This document shows, one piece after another, positions 44,110 to 53,484 of a stretch of 64,000 bases of DNA; the stretch's first letter is position 1, and each line of letters begins with the position of its first letter. Source of the stretch: Arthrobacter alpinus (GTDB lineage: Bacteria; Actinomycetota; Actinomycetes; Actinomycetales; Micrococcaceae); the NCBI RefSeq assembly GCF_900105965.1, contig NZ_FNTV01000001.1, positions 558,001 through 622,000 on the forward strand, in the 5' to 3' direction. Under the pieces are notes generated by a model, which was given only the letters and a program-made list of their open reading frames with translations, did not search any database and was not told the DNA's origin. The translations under genes were made by a program, and so were the position numbers.

Positions 44110-45369
44110 TTACCGCAGTGGTTTGGTGGCATAATTTTTCGATGGCGTGGCGAGCCTGCCCACGATGACGGCCGTCTGCAACACAAAGGCTTCCCGGGGG
44201 ATCAACGGATCCCAGCCGGTGACGTCACATACCCGCCGCAAGCGGTAACGAACCGTGTTGGAGTGCACAAAGAGTTCCCGGGCAGCGGCCTCAAGCGAGT
44301 GGCCGCCCTGCAGGTAGCTGCTGAGGGTTTCAATGAGTCCGTTGGAAGCTGCGATCAAGGGCCGGTAGATGTTCACAATTAGCGCCCGCCGTGCCGATTC
44401 GTCCCCGCCCATGACTCGTTCCGGCAGGAGGTCATCGGCTGAGACCGGACGCGGTGCGCCGGACCATCCCTTGGCAACCGAAATACCGGCAAACGCTGCC
44501 TTGGCAGATGCAGTTGCATCCGACAGCGTGGCGGCCATAGGGCCGTAAACAACCGGGCCAGGGGCAAAAAGGTCGCTGAGGCGCAGGTACGCCGATTCAG
44601 GGTCTTTCACATTGCCCAGAACCAGAATCAGTTTGTCGCCCTGGATGCCCACCATGACGTCCTCGGCGAAACGGGCGGCCGCGCGTCGCAGTGTGGCCAG
44701 GAACAAGGCATTGGCTTCCTGCGGGGCAGGTCCAACCATGATCGTAATGTGGCTGTGACTGGTCCAACCCAGGGCTGAAATACGCGATTGCAAGGCGTCC
44801 GTGTTTTCACCGCGCAAGATCCCGTCCACCGCCAAGGCCTCCAAGCGCGTATCCCACGCTCCACGATTTTCTGCGGCACGCGCATAAACATCGGCGGCGG
44901 CGAAGGCCACCTCGCGTGAATAGCGGAGCACCGCTTCACGAAGAGCCGTCTGCTCCTCCGCGGCAGCCAGCTCCGGAACACGATCTTCCACCACCTGGAC
45001 TACGGTGCGGATTAGTTGCAGGGCCCGTTGGAGGCTGATGGCACGTGTCAGCTCGGTGGGTGCGGTGCCGAAGACATCTGAGAGGACCCAGCTCGGTGAT
45101 GACGGCTGCTCGTACCAGGAGACGAAGGCCGTGATGCCATTTTGTGCGACCAGGCCAAGAGCTGAACGTTCATCGGCACTGAGCCGTCGGTACCAGGGCA
45201 AGGTATTTTCAAGTTCGCTGCGCATCATGGAGGAGAGCGATCCCACGTTTGCGCGCAGGCGCTCCAAAGTCTCGGTGCTGCCGTGGACCTTGGTGGGTTT
45301 GCGCGGGGCCTTGGTGGCCGGGGAACCCTCTGCCGGCGACTCTGTCACCGGTTTTTTTGTTGCTGCCAT
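44110..45369 (-). CDS. fasR: PucR-family regulator, likely FasR-type activator of fatty acid synthesis
   Basis: A 419-residue regulator with a diverged N-terminal region, a central GGDEF-like degenerate domain and a C-terminal PucR helix-turn-helix (LEAAARELFVHSNTVRYRLR near residues 365-385). Genes of this type directly upstream of fabD-fabH-acpP-fabF encode FasR, an activator of fatty acid synthesis in Streptomyces; here it has the same position and direction. The symbol therefore rests on position and domain, not on experiment. The 180-base gap to fabD carries a dyad that may be its target. Confidence 0.75.
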   Translation of the reverse strand: MAATKKPVTESPAEGSPATKAPRKPTKVHGSTETLERLRANVGSLSSMMRSELENTLPWYRRLSADERSALGLVAQNGITAFVSWYEQPSSPSWVLSDVFGTAPTELTRAISLQRALQLIRTVVQVVEDRVPELAAAEEQTALREAVLRYSREVAFAAADVYARAAENRGAWDTRLEALAVDGILRGENTDALQSRISALGWTSHSHITIMVGPAPQEANALFLATLRRAAARFAEDVMVGIQGDKLILVLGNVKDPESAYLRLSDLFAPGPVVYGPMAATLSDATASAKAAFAGISVAKGWSGAPRPVSADDLLPERVMGGDESARRALIVNIYRPLIAASNGLIETLSSYLQGGHSLEAAARELFVHSNTVRYRLRRVCDVTGWDPLIPREAFVLQTAVIVGRLATPSKNYATKPLR

Positions 45370-45468
45370 GATTCGAGGGTATGTCCTTGAGGCCCGGAAG
45401 CGCTATTTGTGTGAATCCCACAACTCCATGATGAGTCATGAAGCGGGCTTGCGCACTTAAAAGCGAAA

Positions 45469-45515
45469 GGGTGGTTGGTGTTGCTGTAGAGGTTCTACAG
45501 CAACACCAACCACCC
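45469..45515. terminator. Perfect 22-bp hairpin between fasR and aceE
   Basis: Arms 45469-45490 and 45494-45515 are exact complements with a three-base loop. On the minus strand it lies after the aceE stop and is the likely aceE terminator. Confidence 0.75.
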
Positions 45516-45548
45516 TTGGGGCAGAAGACGCGAGCGTGGGTGTGGGGC

Positions 45549-48296
45549 TTAGCCTTCGCCGCCGGCGTTGCCGGTGGTGCCTGCGTTGACGTTGAGGAGA
45601 TCGTATTTCGCTGCTGCCTGGGCGGCGGCGTTGGGGTCGATCTTGCCTTGCTTGGCGAGCATCTGCAGGGTGCGGACTACCACTGAGTGGGAGTCGATCT
45701 TGAAGAAGCGGCGGGCCGCGGAGCGGGTGTCGGAGAAGCCGAAGCCGTCGGCACCGAGGGTTGCGAAGTCATTGGGCAGGAACTGGCGTATCTGATCCGG
45801 CACTGCTTTCATGTAGTCGGTCACGGCGATGACCGGGCCCTGGGCATCAGCCATTTTTGCGGTGATGTATGGGACGCGGGCTTCTGCTTCGGGGTGCAAG
45901 AACGCGTCCTCTTCGGCAGCAAGGCCGTCGCGACGCAGCTCGTTCCAGGAGGTTACGGACCAGACATCGGCTGCTACGCCCCATTCGGTGGCGAGGATCT
46001 GCGCAGCTTCCAGGGCCCAGGGCACGGACACGCCGGAGGCCAGCAGTTGAGTGCGGGGCCCGTCGATCTCAGCAACCTTGAGCTTGTAGATGCCCTTGGT
46101 GATGCCCTCGACGTCGATGTTCTCCGGCGCCTTGGGCTGGCTGATCGGCTCGTTGTACACGGTGATGTAGTACATGACGTTGGGATCAACTGAATCCTTG
46201 CCGTACATGCGCTCAAGACCGGACTTGATGATGACGCCGATTTCGTAGCCGTAGGCGGGGTCGTAGGTGACCACTGCCGGGTTCGTGGAGGCCAGGATCG
46301 GTGAGTGCCCGTCAGCGTGCTGCAAACCTTCACCAGTGAGGGTGGTGCGCCCTGCTGTGGCGCCGATGATGAAGCCGCGGGTCATCTGGTCACCGGCGGC
46401 CCAGAAGGAATCACCGGTGCGCTGGAAACCAAACATGGAGTAGAACACGTAGACCGGGATCAACGGTTCACCATGGGTGGCGTAGGCGGTGCCGGCGGCG
46501 GTGAACGCTGCCACGGAACCGGCCTCGTTGATGCCGGCGTGCACGATCTGCCCAGAAATGGATTCCTTGTACGCCAAGACCAGGTCGCGGTCCACGGAGA
46601 GGTAGTTCTGCCCGTTGGGGTTGTAGATCTTCGCGGTCGGGAAGAACGCATCGATGCCGAAGGTGCGGGCCTCATCAGGGATGATCGGCACAATACGCTG
46701 GCCAATCCCCTTGTCACGCATCAGATCCTTGAGCAGGCGTACGAAGGCCATGGTGGTGGCTGCCTGCTGCTTGCCGGAGCCGCGGTTGGCAACCTCGTAG
46801 GTTTTATCGCCGGGCAGTTCCAGCTCGGTGTGCTTGCTGCGACGCTCAGGGACGGAACCGCCCAGTGCGTTGCGGCGCTCCATCATGTACTGGATTTCCG
46901 GCGTATCCATCCCTGGGTGGTAGTACGGGGGACGGTACGGGTCGGCTTCGAGGACCTCATCGCTGATGGGCAGGCGCAGGTGTGTGCGGAAGTCCTTCAA
47001 GTCCTGCAAGGTGAGCTTCTTCATCTGGTGCGTGGCGTTGCGCGCCTCGAAGTGGCTGCCCAGGCCGTAGCCCTTGACGGTGTGCGCCAGGATCACTGTG
47101 GGCTTGCCCTTGAACTCGGTCGCTGCCTTGTAGGCGGCGTAAACCTTGTGGTAATCGTGGCCGCCGCGCTTGAGGTTCCAGACCTCATCGTCGCTAAGGT
47201 GTGCGGCGAGTTCCTTGGTTTGCGGGGTTTGCCCGAAGAAGTGCTCGCGGACGAACCCGCCGGATTCGGCCTTGTACGTCTGGTAGTCACCATCGCGGGT
47301 GGTGTTCATGACATCGACCAGGGATCCGTCGCTGTCGCGGTCTAGCAGGTCATCCCACTCACGGCCCCAGAGGACCTTGATGACGTTCCAGCCGGCACCG
47401 CGGAAGAACGCTTCGAGTTCCTGAACGATCTTGCCGTTGCCGCGTACCGGACCATCGAGGCGTTGGAGGTTGCAGTTGACAACGAAGGTGAGGTTGTCGA
47501 GCTTGTCGTTAGCGGCGAGTTGGAGCAGGCCGCGTGATTCGGGCTCGTCCATTTCACCGTCCCCCAGGAACGCCCAGACCTGCTGGTCGCTGGTGTCCTT
47601 GATGCCGCGGTTGTGCAGGTATCGGTTGGACTGGGCCTGGTAGATCGCGTTCATCGGGCCAATGCCCATGGACACGGTGGGGAATTCCCAGAATTCCGGC
47701 ATCAGGCGCGGGTGCGGGTACGAGGAAAGCGCGTGGCCTTCCTTGGACTTTTCCTGACGGAATCCGTCCATGTCTTCTTCGGAGAGGCGGCCTTCAAGGA
47801 AGGCGCGGGCGTACATGCCGGGGGAGGCGTGGCCCTGGAAGAAGACCTGGTCCCCGCCACCGGCGTGGTCCTTGCCGCGGAAGAAGTGGTTGAAACCGAC
47901 CTCGTACAGGGTTGCGGCACCTGCATAAGTGGAAATGTGTCCACCAACACCAATCTCCGGAGACTGGGCCCGGTGGACCATAATGGCGGCGTTCCAGCGC
48001 AACCAGGCACGGTACTTACGCTCGATCTCCTCGTTGCCGGGGAACACGGGTTCCTGATCAACGGGAATCGTGTTTACGTAGTCCGTGGTCGTGACCATCG
48101 GCACGCCAACGCTCTGCGCACCAGCCCGCTGAAGCAGGCTACGCATAATGTACTGGGCACGCTCTGTGCCGCGTTCCTGAATCAACGTATCCAAGGACTC
48201 AAGCCATTCGGCTGTCTCTTCTGGATCGCGATCAGGCAGCTGGTTTGTCAACCCGCTGAGGATATGGGAGTTTTCGTCTCCTGCAGCCACGTCCAA
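45549..48296 (-). CDS. aceE: Pyruvate dehydrogenase E1 component, homodimeric
   Basis: A 915-residue thiamine-diphosphate enzyme decarboxylating pyruvate for acetyl-CoA formation. The cofactor-binding block contains [17 protein letters not shown] near residue 240 followed by [17 protein letters not shown]. Later segments include HTVKGYGLG and [11 protein letters not shown]. The homodimeric E1 form is normal in actinobacteria, where E2 and E3 genes are usually separate; none is present here. It is divergent from the DUF3052 gene. Confidence 0.96.
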   Translation of the reverse strand: MDVAAGDENSHILSGLTNQLPDRDPEETAEWLESLDTLIQERGTERAQYIMRSLLQRAGAQSVGVPMVTTTDYVNTIPVDQEPVFPGNEEIERKYRAWLRWNAAIMVHRAQSPEIGVGGHISTYAGAATLYEVGFNHFFRGKDHAGGGDQVFFQGHASPGMYARAFLEGRLSEEDMDGFRQEKSKEGHALSSYPHPRLMPEFWEFPTVSMGIGPMNAIYQAQSNRYLHNRGIKDTSDQQVWAFLGDGEMDEPESRGLLQLAANDKLDNLTFVVNCNLQRLDGPVRGNGKIVQELEAFFRGAGWNVIKVLWGREWDDLLDRDSDGSLVDVMNTTRDGDYQTYKAESGGFVREHFFGQTPQTKELAAHLSDDEVWNLKRGGHDYHKVYAAYKAATEFKGKPTVILAHTVKGYGLGSHFEARNATHQMKKLTLQDLKDFRTHLRLPISDEVLEADPYRPPYYHPGMDTPEIQYMMERRNALGGSVPERRSKHTELELPGDKTYEVANRGSGKQQAATTMAFVRLLKDLMRDKGIGQRIVPIIPDEARTFGIDAFFPTAKIYNPNGQNYLSVDRDLVLAYKESISGQIVHAGINEAGSVAAFTAAGTAYATHGEPLIPVYVFYSMFGFQRTGDSFWAAGDQMTRGFIIGATAGRTTLTGEGLQHADGHSPILASTNPAVVTYDPAYGYEIGVIIKSGLERMYGKDSVDPNVMYYITVYNEPISQPKAPENIDVEGITKGIYKLKVAEIDGPRTQLLASGVSVPWALEAAQILATEWGVAADVWSVTSWNELRRDGLAAEEDAFLHPEAEARVPYITAKMADAQGPVIAVTDYMKAVPDQIRQFLPNDFATLGADGFGFSDTRSAARRFFKIDSHSVVVRTLQMLAKQGKIDPNAAAQAAAKYDLLNVNAGTTGNAGGEG

Positions 48297-48614
48297 CCTC
48301 TCTTATAAAAGCAGTGTGGGGGCGCCCAGAGCTGTGGCCATGGGCGTGTACCAACACTCTAGACCGCAGGGACCGCTAGTGCGTAGCTGCGCCCGTTGCA
48401 TGACCAGCTGCATGAACTGCATCTAATGCCGTTACAAGCGAACTCCCGCGCACCCGCGAAAAGTGCCATGTTGTGCAAATCACAAAATGATCGAGGACTT
48501 TGCGGGGTGTTTGTTGCCAATGGCAGTTAAGTAGAGGCAATATGGGCTGACCCCCTAGACTGGGGATACATACCAACAAACCAGCGCGCAAGTGCTGACC
48601 GCAGGAGGAAAAAC
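48297..48614. promoter_or_regulatory. aceE/DUF3052 divergent intergenic region
   Basis: There is no gene in this 318-base gap. TTGTG-CAAAT-CACAA at 48471-48485 is a dyad resembling a degenerate CRP/GlxR site with five instead of six central bases. It could regulate aceE by carbon status. Confidence 0.35.
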
Positions 48615-49034
48615 GTGAGCGAGGCCGACGCCGGCACTGTTGCCAAGGTGGCAGGCAAATTGGGGTTCAAGGATGAGGATCTTGTCCAGGAACTCGGATA
48701 CGACGACGACGTTGATTTTAAACTTCGCGATGACATTGAGGATCTGATTGGGTCCGAAATGTTTGATGAGGACGATCATGACGTTGTGGACGCCATTATC
48801 TTCTGGTGGCGCGCAGACGACGGCGATCTGGTGGATTCCCTGGTGGATTCACTGACGACTCTGGATGAGGGTGGGATTGTTTGGATCCTCACACCGAAGC
48901 AGGGCCGGGATGGTTACGTCCCGCCGTCGGACATTCAGGAAGCTGCCCCTACGGCGGGCCTGCATGTGACAACCACCGCCGGAGTGTCCGCGGATTGGGC
49001 GGCAACCCGCTTGGTTCCACGCAAGCGCCAGTAG
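48615..49034 (+). CDS. DUF3052 family protein
   Basis: A 139-residue protein conserved in actinobacteria. Identifying segments are GTVAKVAGKLGFKDEDLVQE at the N-terminus and DDVDFKLRDDIEDLIGSEMF. It is strongly acidic in its first two thirds. Function is unknown; the fold has been compared with methyltransferase-like or regulatory proteins. It starts at GTG after GCAGGAGG and is followed by a peroxiredoxin gene 13 bases later. Confidence 0.88.
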   Translation: MSEADAGTVAKVAGKLGFKDEDLVQELGYDDDVDFKLRDDIEDLIGSEMFDEDDHDVVDAIIFWWRADDGDLVDSLVDSLTTLDEGGIVWILTPKQGRDGYVPPSDIQEAAPTAGLHVTTTAGVSADWAATRLVPRKRQ

Positions 49035-49047
49035 CGCAGGACTGCCT

Positions 49048-49527
49048 GTGACGAACGACGGCGGCACGGACTTTGGATTGCGCGTGGGGGACATGGCTCC
49101 CGACTTTTCCTTGCCGAACCAGTTTGGCGAGCCAATTTCCCTTTCCGGGTTGCGTGGTGCTCCTGTGGCGATCGTTTTTTACCCTTTCGCGTTCTCCGGG
49201 ATTTGCACGGGGGAGTTGTGTGAACTTCGTGACAATATTGCCGATTTTGCTGCTGTGGGCGTGCGCTTGTTAGCTGTGTCCGTGGACACGAAATACACAC
49301 TGCGCGCCTACGCCCATGCCGAGGGCTATGACTTTGACCTGCTGGCCGATTTTTGGCCCCATGGTGGGGTGAGCCAGGCTTATGGAGTCTTTAACCCTGT
49401 CCGCGGCATGGCCGGGCGAGGCACTTTTTTGGTGTCGGCCGATGGGCGCATAGCTGACATGTTCAGCACTCCCACAGGCCAGGCTCGTCCGTTGGCTCGG
49501 TACCGTCAAGCTTTGGGGCGGCTTTAG
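49048..49527 (+). CDS. Peroxiredoxin (AhpE/BCP type)
   Basis: A 159-residue thioredoxin-fold peroxidase. The peroxidatic Cys is in FSGICTGELCELRDN near residue 50, preceded by the PxxxT/S-type region YPFAFSG. The second Cys five residues later could act as a partner, or an external thiol may be used. It reduces peroxides with thiol-derived electrons. It starts at GTG after AGGA and the sirtuin gene starts two bases after its stop. Confidence 0.88.
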   Translation: MTNDGGTDFGLRVGDMAPDFSLPNQFGEPISLSGLRGAPVAIVFYPFAFSGICTGELCELRDNIADFAAVGVRLLAVSVDTKYTLRAYAHAEGYDFDLLADFWPHGGVSQAYGVFNPVRGMAGRGTFLVSADGRIADMFSTPTGQARPLARYRQALGRL

Positions 49528-49529
49528 TC

Positions 49530-50498
49530 ATGGACAAGGTGCGTCCGGGTATTGGCCAGACGGCCTTCGCAAAGGGGTCGCCCTTGCCGCCCGATGGCTT
49601 AGCCGCGGATGCTCAGCGGTTCGGTGACCTTCCCGCTGGTGCCCTATCGGCTGGGGATATTGAGGCGCTCGACCGGCTGGCTGAAATGATGAGGCACCGG
49701 CGTGTAGCTTTGCTCACCGGTGCCGGACTCAGCACGGATTCGGGCATTCCGGATTACCGCGGCCCGGACTCAGCGCCCCGCCAGCCTTTGACGTACCAGG
49801 AATTTGTGGGCGACCCGCTGCTCCGTCAGCGTTATTGGGCCAGGAACCATATTGGCTGGGCACACATGCACCGAGCCGAACCCAATGTTGGACATTTTGC
49901 CGCAGCGGCACTGGAGCGAGCAGGTCATCTCACAGGCATCGTGACTCAGAATGTTGACCGCCTGCATGAGGATGCGGGGGCCTCAAATGTTGTGGACCTG
50001 CACGGTCGCTTTGATCAAGTCGTGTGCATGAATTGCCAGACAACCTATTCGCGATCGTTTCTCGCCACGATTCTTGCCGAACTTAATCCAGGTTTTCTTG
50101 AGGCCGTCAACGGAGCCCCGATAGGGCCTGATGCCGACGCTGACATTGCCGATGAACTTCTCATTGCCTCTTTCAAGATCGCCAAGTGCCCCTTGTGCGG
50201 CGGGATGCTCAAACCCGATTTTGTTTTCTTTGGAGAAAACGTTCCTAAGGAAAGAGTTGAACGGTCCTTTGCCATGGTGGAGGCCGCGGAGTTGTTGTTG
50301 GTGGCCGGATCCTCTTTGACGGTCATGAGCGGGTTAAGGTTCGTGAAGAGAGCGGCCAAAGACCTAAAACACGTGGTGATCATTAATCGCGGTGAAACCC
50401 GCGGTGATCCGCTAGCCAATGCCAAATTAGAGACCGGCGTGGGGGAGAGTTTGAGCTATTTGGCAGGCGCGCTGGGACTCGATTGGCACAATCGCTAA
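49530..50498 (+). CDS. Sir2-family NAD-dependent protein deacylase
   Basis: A 322-residue sirtuin. The NAD-binding motif is LTGAGLSTDSGIPDYRG near residues 60-76, the catalytic His lies in NVVDLHGRFDQVVC after TQNVDRLHEDAG, and the zinc ligands are CMNC and CPLCGGMLKPDFVFFGE. An N-terminal extension of ~50 residues precedes the core. It removes acyl groups from lysines, linking protein acylation to NAD state. It is two bases after the peroxiredoxin stop, suggesting an operon. Confidence 0.93.
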   Translation: MDKVRPGIGQTAFAKGSPLPPDGLAADAQRFGDLPAGALSAGDIEALDRLAEMMRHRRVALLTGAGLSTDSGIPDYRGPDSAPRQPLTYQEFVGDPLLRQRYWARNHIGWAHMHRAEPNVGHFAAAALERAGHLTGIVTQNVDRLHEDAGASNVVDLHGRFDQVVCMNCQTTYSRSFLATILAELNPGFLEAVNGAPIGPDADADIADELLIASFKIAKCPLCGGMLKPDFVFFGENVPKERVERSFAMVEAAELLLVAGSSLTVMSGLRFVKRAAKDLKHVVIINRGETRGDPLANAKLETGVGESLSYLAGALGLDWHNR

Positions 50499-50567
50499 AA
50501 CCTGTGTACAGTAGTTTCTCGTTGGTCAGGCCAACAAGCGCAAAGCTTGGAAGCTGAATCAATGAAT

Positions 50568-50643
50568 GGGTCTTTAGCTCAGCTGGTAGAGCGCCACGTT
50601 TACACCGTGGATGTCATCGGTTCGATCCCGGTAGGACCCACCA
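50568..50643 (+). tRNA. tRNA-Val (anticodon TAC)
   Basis: A 76-base tRNA with acceptor GGGTCTT pairing with AGGACCC (one G-U), D-loop AGCTGGTAGA, an anticodon stem CCACG-TTTACAC-CGTGG with anticodon TAC, a T-arm with GGTTCGATCCC, and an encoded CCA end. It decodes valine codons GTA and GTG. Confidence 0.96.
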
Positions 50644-50646
50644 CAG

Positions 50647-50694
50647 AAGAACCCCTCGGTTTCACGGTTTAGACCATGAAACCGAGGGGTTCTT
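50647..50694 (+). terminator. tRNA-Val terminator
   Basis: AAGAACCCCTCGGTTTCA pairs perfectly with TGAAACCGAGGGGTTCTT, ending in a T-rich stretch, right after the tRNA gene. Confidence 0.88.
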
Positions 50695-50783
50695 TGCTTT
50701 GCCCCGTGAATTCATCTGGGCTGAATCTGAGCCTTTGCTGCCACGAAAATTTTGGGCACCAACGGCTGTACGTAGAGGATTGC

Positions 50784-51686
50784 ATGCAAGGGATATCGTT
50801 CACGGCCATTGACTTCGAAACGGCCAATAACTTCCGCGCCTCTGCATGTGCTGTGGGGCTGACGAAAGTCCGGGCCGGGCGCGTTGTGGCTCAGGTGGCA
50901 TGGTTGATGAAACCATTGCCAGGCTACGAGGAGTTTCATCCGGTCAATGTAGGCATCCACGGGATCACTGCAGCCCACGTTCGGGCCATGCCTGACTGGC
51001 GGGGCATTTACGGCCCCATGATGGATTTCATTGAGGGTGATGCCTTGGTGGGCCATAATGTCAGTTTTGAGAAGTCGGTCATTGCCAAGGCCAACGAGGC
51101 CAGCGGGCTGCCCGTTCCCACGTTGGACTATTACTGCACCTTGGCTCTGGCGCGAAAGCAGCTGGAATTGCCGCACTACACGTTGTCGGATGTTGTCGGG
51201 GCCTTGGATCTGCCTGCCTTCAACCACCATGACGCCGGAGATGACGCTCGTGCCAGCGCACTGATCGCTATTGAGCTGGCCAAGCGCAGCGGTGCCAGCA
51301 CGCTGGCTCAGCTGTGGCCGGCGGCTAGCGGGCCCAGTGCCCGAGTTCCTGCCTACTATTCGCCAGGGTACACGCGGAAGCTGGCGGAGCTGCCGCAGGC
51401 AAATCCACAGGCCAATCCCTACGGGCCGCTATTTGGCCAGACCATGGTCTTCAGCGGTGACCTGGACGCCATGCCCCGTGCCGAGGCTCAGGACGCATCG
51501 GCTGCACGAGGTGCCACGATCGCCAACGGTACAACGAAAAAGGTCACCATAGTCGTTTGCGCCGAGCTTGAGCGCGGAGGCCGGCCAAGCGCCAAGGTGA
51601 AGCGTGCTCACGAGCTGGCGGCAGCAGGCCAAAACATCATGGTCATCGGTGAACTGCAGTTCCTGAGGCTGTTGGCGTTTAAGTAG
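50784..51686 (+). CDS. DEDDh 3'-5' exonuclease with C-terminal BRCT domain
   Basis: A 300-residue protein. The N-terminal DnaQ-type exonuclease domain carries AIDFETANN (Asp/Glu), HNVSFEKSVI and HHDAGDDARA (the final His-x4-Asp). The C-terminal BRCT-like module begins near residue 220 (GPLFGQTMVFSGDL). This fusion is found in actinobacteria and is thought to act in DNA repair or proofreading, but specific partners are unknown. The ATG at 50784 was preferred over an in-frame upstream start at 50676, since it matches the exonuclease domain boundary and avoids the tRNA terminator. Confidence 0.88.
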   Translation: MQGISFTAIDFETANNFRASACAVGLTKVRAGRVVAQVAWLMKPLPGYEEFHPVNVGIHGITAAHVRAMPDWRGIYGPMMDFIEGDALVGHNVSFEKSVIAKANEASGLPVPTLDYYCTLALARKQLELPHYTLSDVVGALDLPAFNHHDAGDDARASALIAIELAKRSGASTLAQLWPAASGPSARVPAYYSPGYTRKLAELPQANPQANPYGPLFGQTMVFSGDLDAMPRAEAQDASAARGATIANGTTKKVTIVVCAELERGGRPSAKVKRAHELAAAGQNIMVIGELQFLRLLAFK

Positions 51687-51722
51687 CCGCTACGCCCCCA
51701 GTACGGAACATCCCGGGCAGGC

Positions 51723-52055
51723 ATGTCAGACCCTGTCCGTAAGGTACCGTCCATGACCTCATATCCTGAAGAAGTTCTGGTACGCATCTCACCCGCCGGA
51801 GTCCCACTGGCGATCACTCGAAATGGTCGCGTCTGGTTTGTGGGAGCTGAACCCATCCGATGGTTTGAGCGGACGGCCTGGTGGAAGCATCAGCGGCGCA
51901 TGCCCAAGGGGCAAGGCCGGGTGGATGTTCAAGTGTGGCGGATTCAAGCCCGGCTGGGACACAATCCTCGCAGCGAGTTGGTCACCATGGAATTGGAATG
52001 TGATTCCGATGGCGGTGCGTGGCGCATGCGGGGCCCGATTGCCCTGGCCGGCTAA
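51723..52055 (+). CDS. Small DUF6504-like protein
   Basis: A 110-residue basic, Trp-rich protein. The pattern LVRISPAGVPLAITRNGRVW, WFERTAWWKHQRRM and VDVQVWRIQARLG is similar to the DUF6504 group of small actinobacterial proteins, which in some genomes adjoin translesion polymerase genes. The assignment is tentative. ATG at 51723 or 51753 are both possible. It follows the exonuclease gene by 36 bases in the same direction. Confidence 0.6.
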   Translation: MSDPVRKVPSMTSYPEEVLVRISPAGVPLAITRNGRVWFVGAEPIRWFERTAWWKHQRRMPKGQGRVDVQVWRIQARLGHNPRSELVTMELECDSDGGAWRMRGPIALAG

Positions 52056-52093
52056 AGTTGTGGCCGCCCAGAATATGCCTTGTTAAAGTGAAA

Positions 52094-52136
52094 GGTTCCC
52101 CGCCACAGCTATTGGGGGACGCTGTGGTGGGGAACC
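52094..52136. repeat. Twin hairpin repeat, copy 1
   Basis: Sixteen-base arms (GGTTCCCCGCCACAGC and its complement, with one G-U pair) enclose the 11-base loop TATTGGGGGAC. Copy 2 at 52306-52348 has the same loop but different arms. Flanking A/T-rich sequence after each copy is also similar. Confidence 0.65.
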
Positions 52137-52305
52137 AGTAATAAAAATATAACGCCTCATTCTGCAAGATGCAAACTGACACGCCAAATTTCCAGATTGC
52201 CGCCGGAGGGGCGCAACAACGCATGACACAGTGTGGTGCCAAGTGCTTTTGGAGTGGGTAATTGCATTCGGAGCAGGCTCAGACGAATGGTTCTTTAAAA
52301 TGGAG

Positions 52306-52348
52306 GACCCTCCACTGTGGCTATTGGGGGACGCCACAGTGGAAGGTC
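52306..52348. repeat. Twin hairpin repeat, copy 2
   Basis: Arms GACCCTCCACTGTGGC and GCCACAGTGGAAGGTC (one mismatch) enclose exactly the same 11-base loop TATTGGGGGAC as copy 1, 212 bases away. The stem base pairs changed together while the loop was kept, which argues for selection on structure. The 462-base gap 52056-52517 holds no other gene. Confidence 0.65.
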
Positions 52349-52428
52349 TGAAAAAGAATATACAGCCCCCTTGGGCAAAACACAATACCGGACGTTCTAC
52401 CTCTTCGGCTGACCAGTATGGTGGAACT

Positions 52429-52446
52429 TGTTCACTGTAATGAACT
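52429..52446 (+). promoter_or_regulatory. Candidate IclR autoregulatory operator
   Basis: TGTTCA-N6-TGAACT is a near-perfect inverted repeat 72-89 bases upstream of the IclR-type gene. It shares the TGTTCA element with sites before the transporter and dehydrogenase genes. Confidence 0.45.
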
Positions 52447-52517
52447 AGAATTGTGTTGTATATTACCGGCCTGTGGGACGCATGGGCCACCCCCCCCTTC
52501 AGCGTCGAGGAAACCAC

Positions 52518-53354
52518 ATGAGTGAAGTTATGGCCGAAGCTACGAGCGCACCTTCCCGTCAGTCCGCGACTGCCGGCAAGGGCCATGACGTTAGGCCAAA
52601 CGCGACCCCGGCTCCGGCGGTAACTCGGGCGGCAGCCGTACTGGACGCCTTGGCGGATTCACTCACGGGGCGCCTCACTCTTAGTGACTTGGCGCGGGAG
52701 TTGGCCATCCCTAAATCCTCCACCTCAAACTTGCTGCAGGCCCTGGAGGACGCGGAACTCATCACTCGCGTTGGAACCGACTATGCGCTAGGTGTGAAGC
52801 TGGTGGAACTTGGTGCTGCTTATCTGAGTCGCCGCGATGAGGTGAAAGAGTTTTACCGCTTCTGCGAGCAGGCGCCACTACTTAATGCTGCAACGGTTCG
52901 CATCGCCATGCTTGACGGCGACAATGTCATCTACCTGGCCCGTTATGAGGGGCACCCCGCTGTTCGGTTGACGTCCAATATTGGCGACAAGATGCCCGTG
53001 TCGCTGTGCTCCGTTGGCAAGGCCTTGGTGGCAAAGCTGCACGACCATGATCTGGATGAGCAGTTTCCGGATGATGTGGCGTTACCCATCATGACCTCCA
53101 AGTCCCTAAAGACCGGGCGCGAGCTCAAGGCTGAGATCAGGTCCATCCGAGCGCAAGGTTATGCCTTCGAGGATGAGGAATCCACCCTGGGGGTTGTGAG
53201 CCTGGGTGTTGCCGTACCTACCCGCGGCTCTCACGGGCCAAGCCTGGGTGTCTCCGTGACGGCATTGAAGGCAACTTTCTCTGAAGCCGAGCGCGAGGCC
53301 ATGGTGGGCGAGTTGCGTGATTTGACTAAAATGCTGGGCAACCCGATGGGGTAG
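52518..53354 (+). CDS. IclR-family transcriptional regulator
   Basis: A 278-residue regulator: winged-helix DNA-binding domain at residues ~35-100 (LTLSDLARELAIPKSSTSNL) and a C-terminal effector domain with SVGKALVAKL and YAFEDEESTLGVVSLGVAVP. The ATG at 52518 follows GAGGAAACCAC and was preferred over an upstream GTG frame. It precedes an MHS transporter and lies near sugar-acid dehydrogenases with matching candidate sites, so it probably senses a sugar acid or intermediate. The ligand is unknown. Confidence 0.88.
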   Translation: MSEVMAEATSAPSRQSATAGKGHDVRPNATPAPAVTRAAAVLDALADSLTGRLTLSDLARELAIPKSSTSNLLQALEDAELITRVGTDYALGVKLVELGAAYLSRRDEVKEFYRFCEQAPLLNAATVRIAMLDGDNVIYLARYEGHPAVRLTSNIGDKMPVSLCSVGKALVAKLHDHDLDEQFPDDVALPIMTSKSLKTGRELKAEIRSIRAQGYAFEDEESTLGVVSLGVAVPTRGSHGPSLGVSVTALKATFSEAEREAMVGELRDLTKMLGNPMG

Positions 53355-53384
53355 TGACATAAACTACATTTTCTCTTGGCGAAG

Positions 53385-53409
53385 TGTTCAATGTACTGTA
53401 CGCTGTTCA
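53385..53409 (+). promoter_or_regulatory. TGTTCA direct-repeat operator before MHS transporter
   Basis: TGTTCA at 53385-53390 recurs at 53404-53409, a 19-base period, between the IclR gene and the transporter gene. The same geometry occurs at 56160-56188. Confidence 0.5.
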
Positions 53410-53484
53410 ACATAGTGATCGACCTTCGGGTCGTTGTCGCCTGCCTGAACCAATGGTGGTTCGGTACGTTTCAAGGGAGATTCA

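Noticed and set aside
48471..48485. True CRP/GlxR site
   Set aside because: The half-sites fit but the spacer is five rather than six bases, so it is reported only as a resembling dyad.
52083..52586. A 167-residue minus-strand frame across the twin hairpins
   Set aside because: Its residues simply read the hairpin repeats and low-complexity Ser/Pro/Arg sequence, and it runs against the IclR start region.
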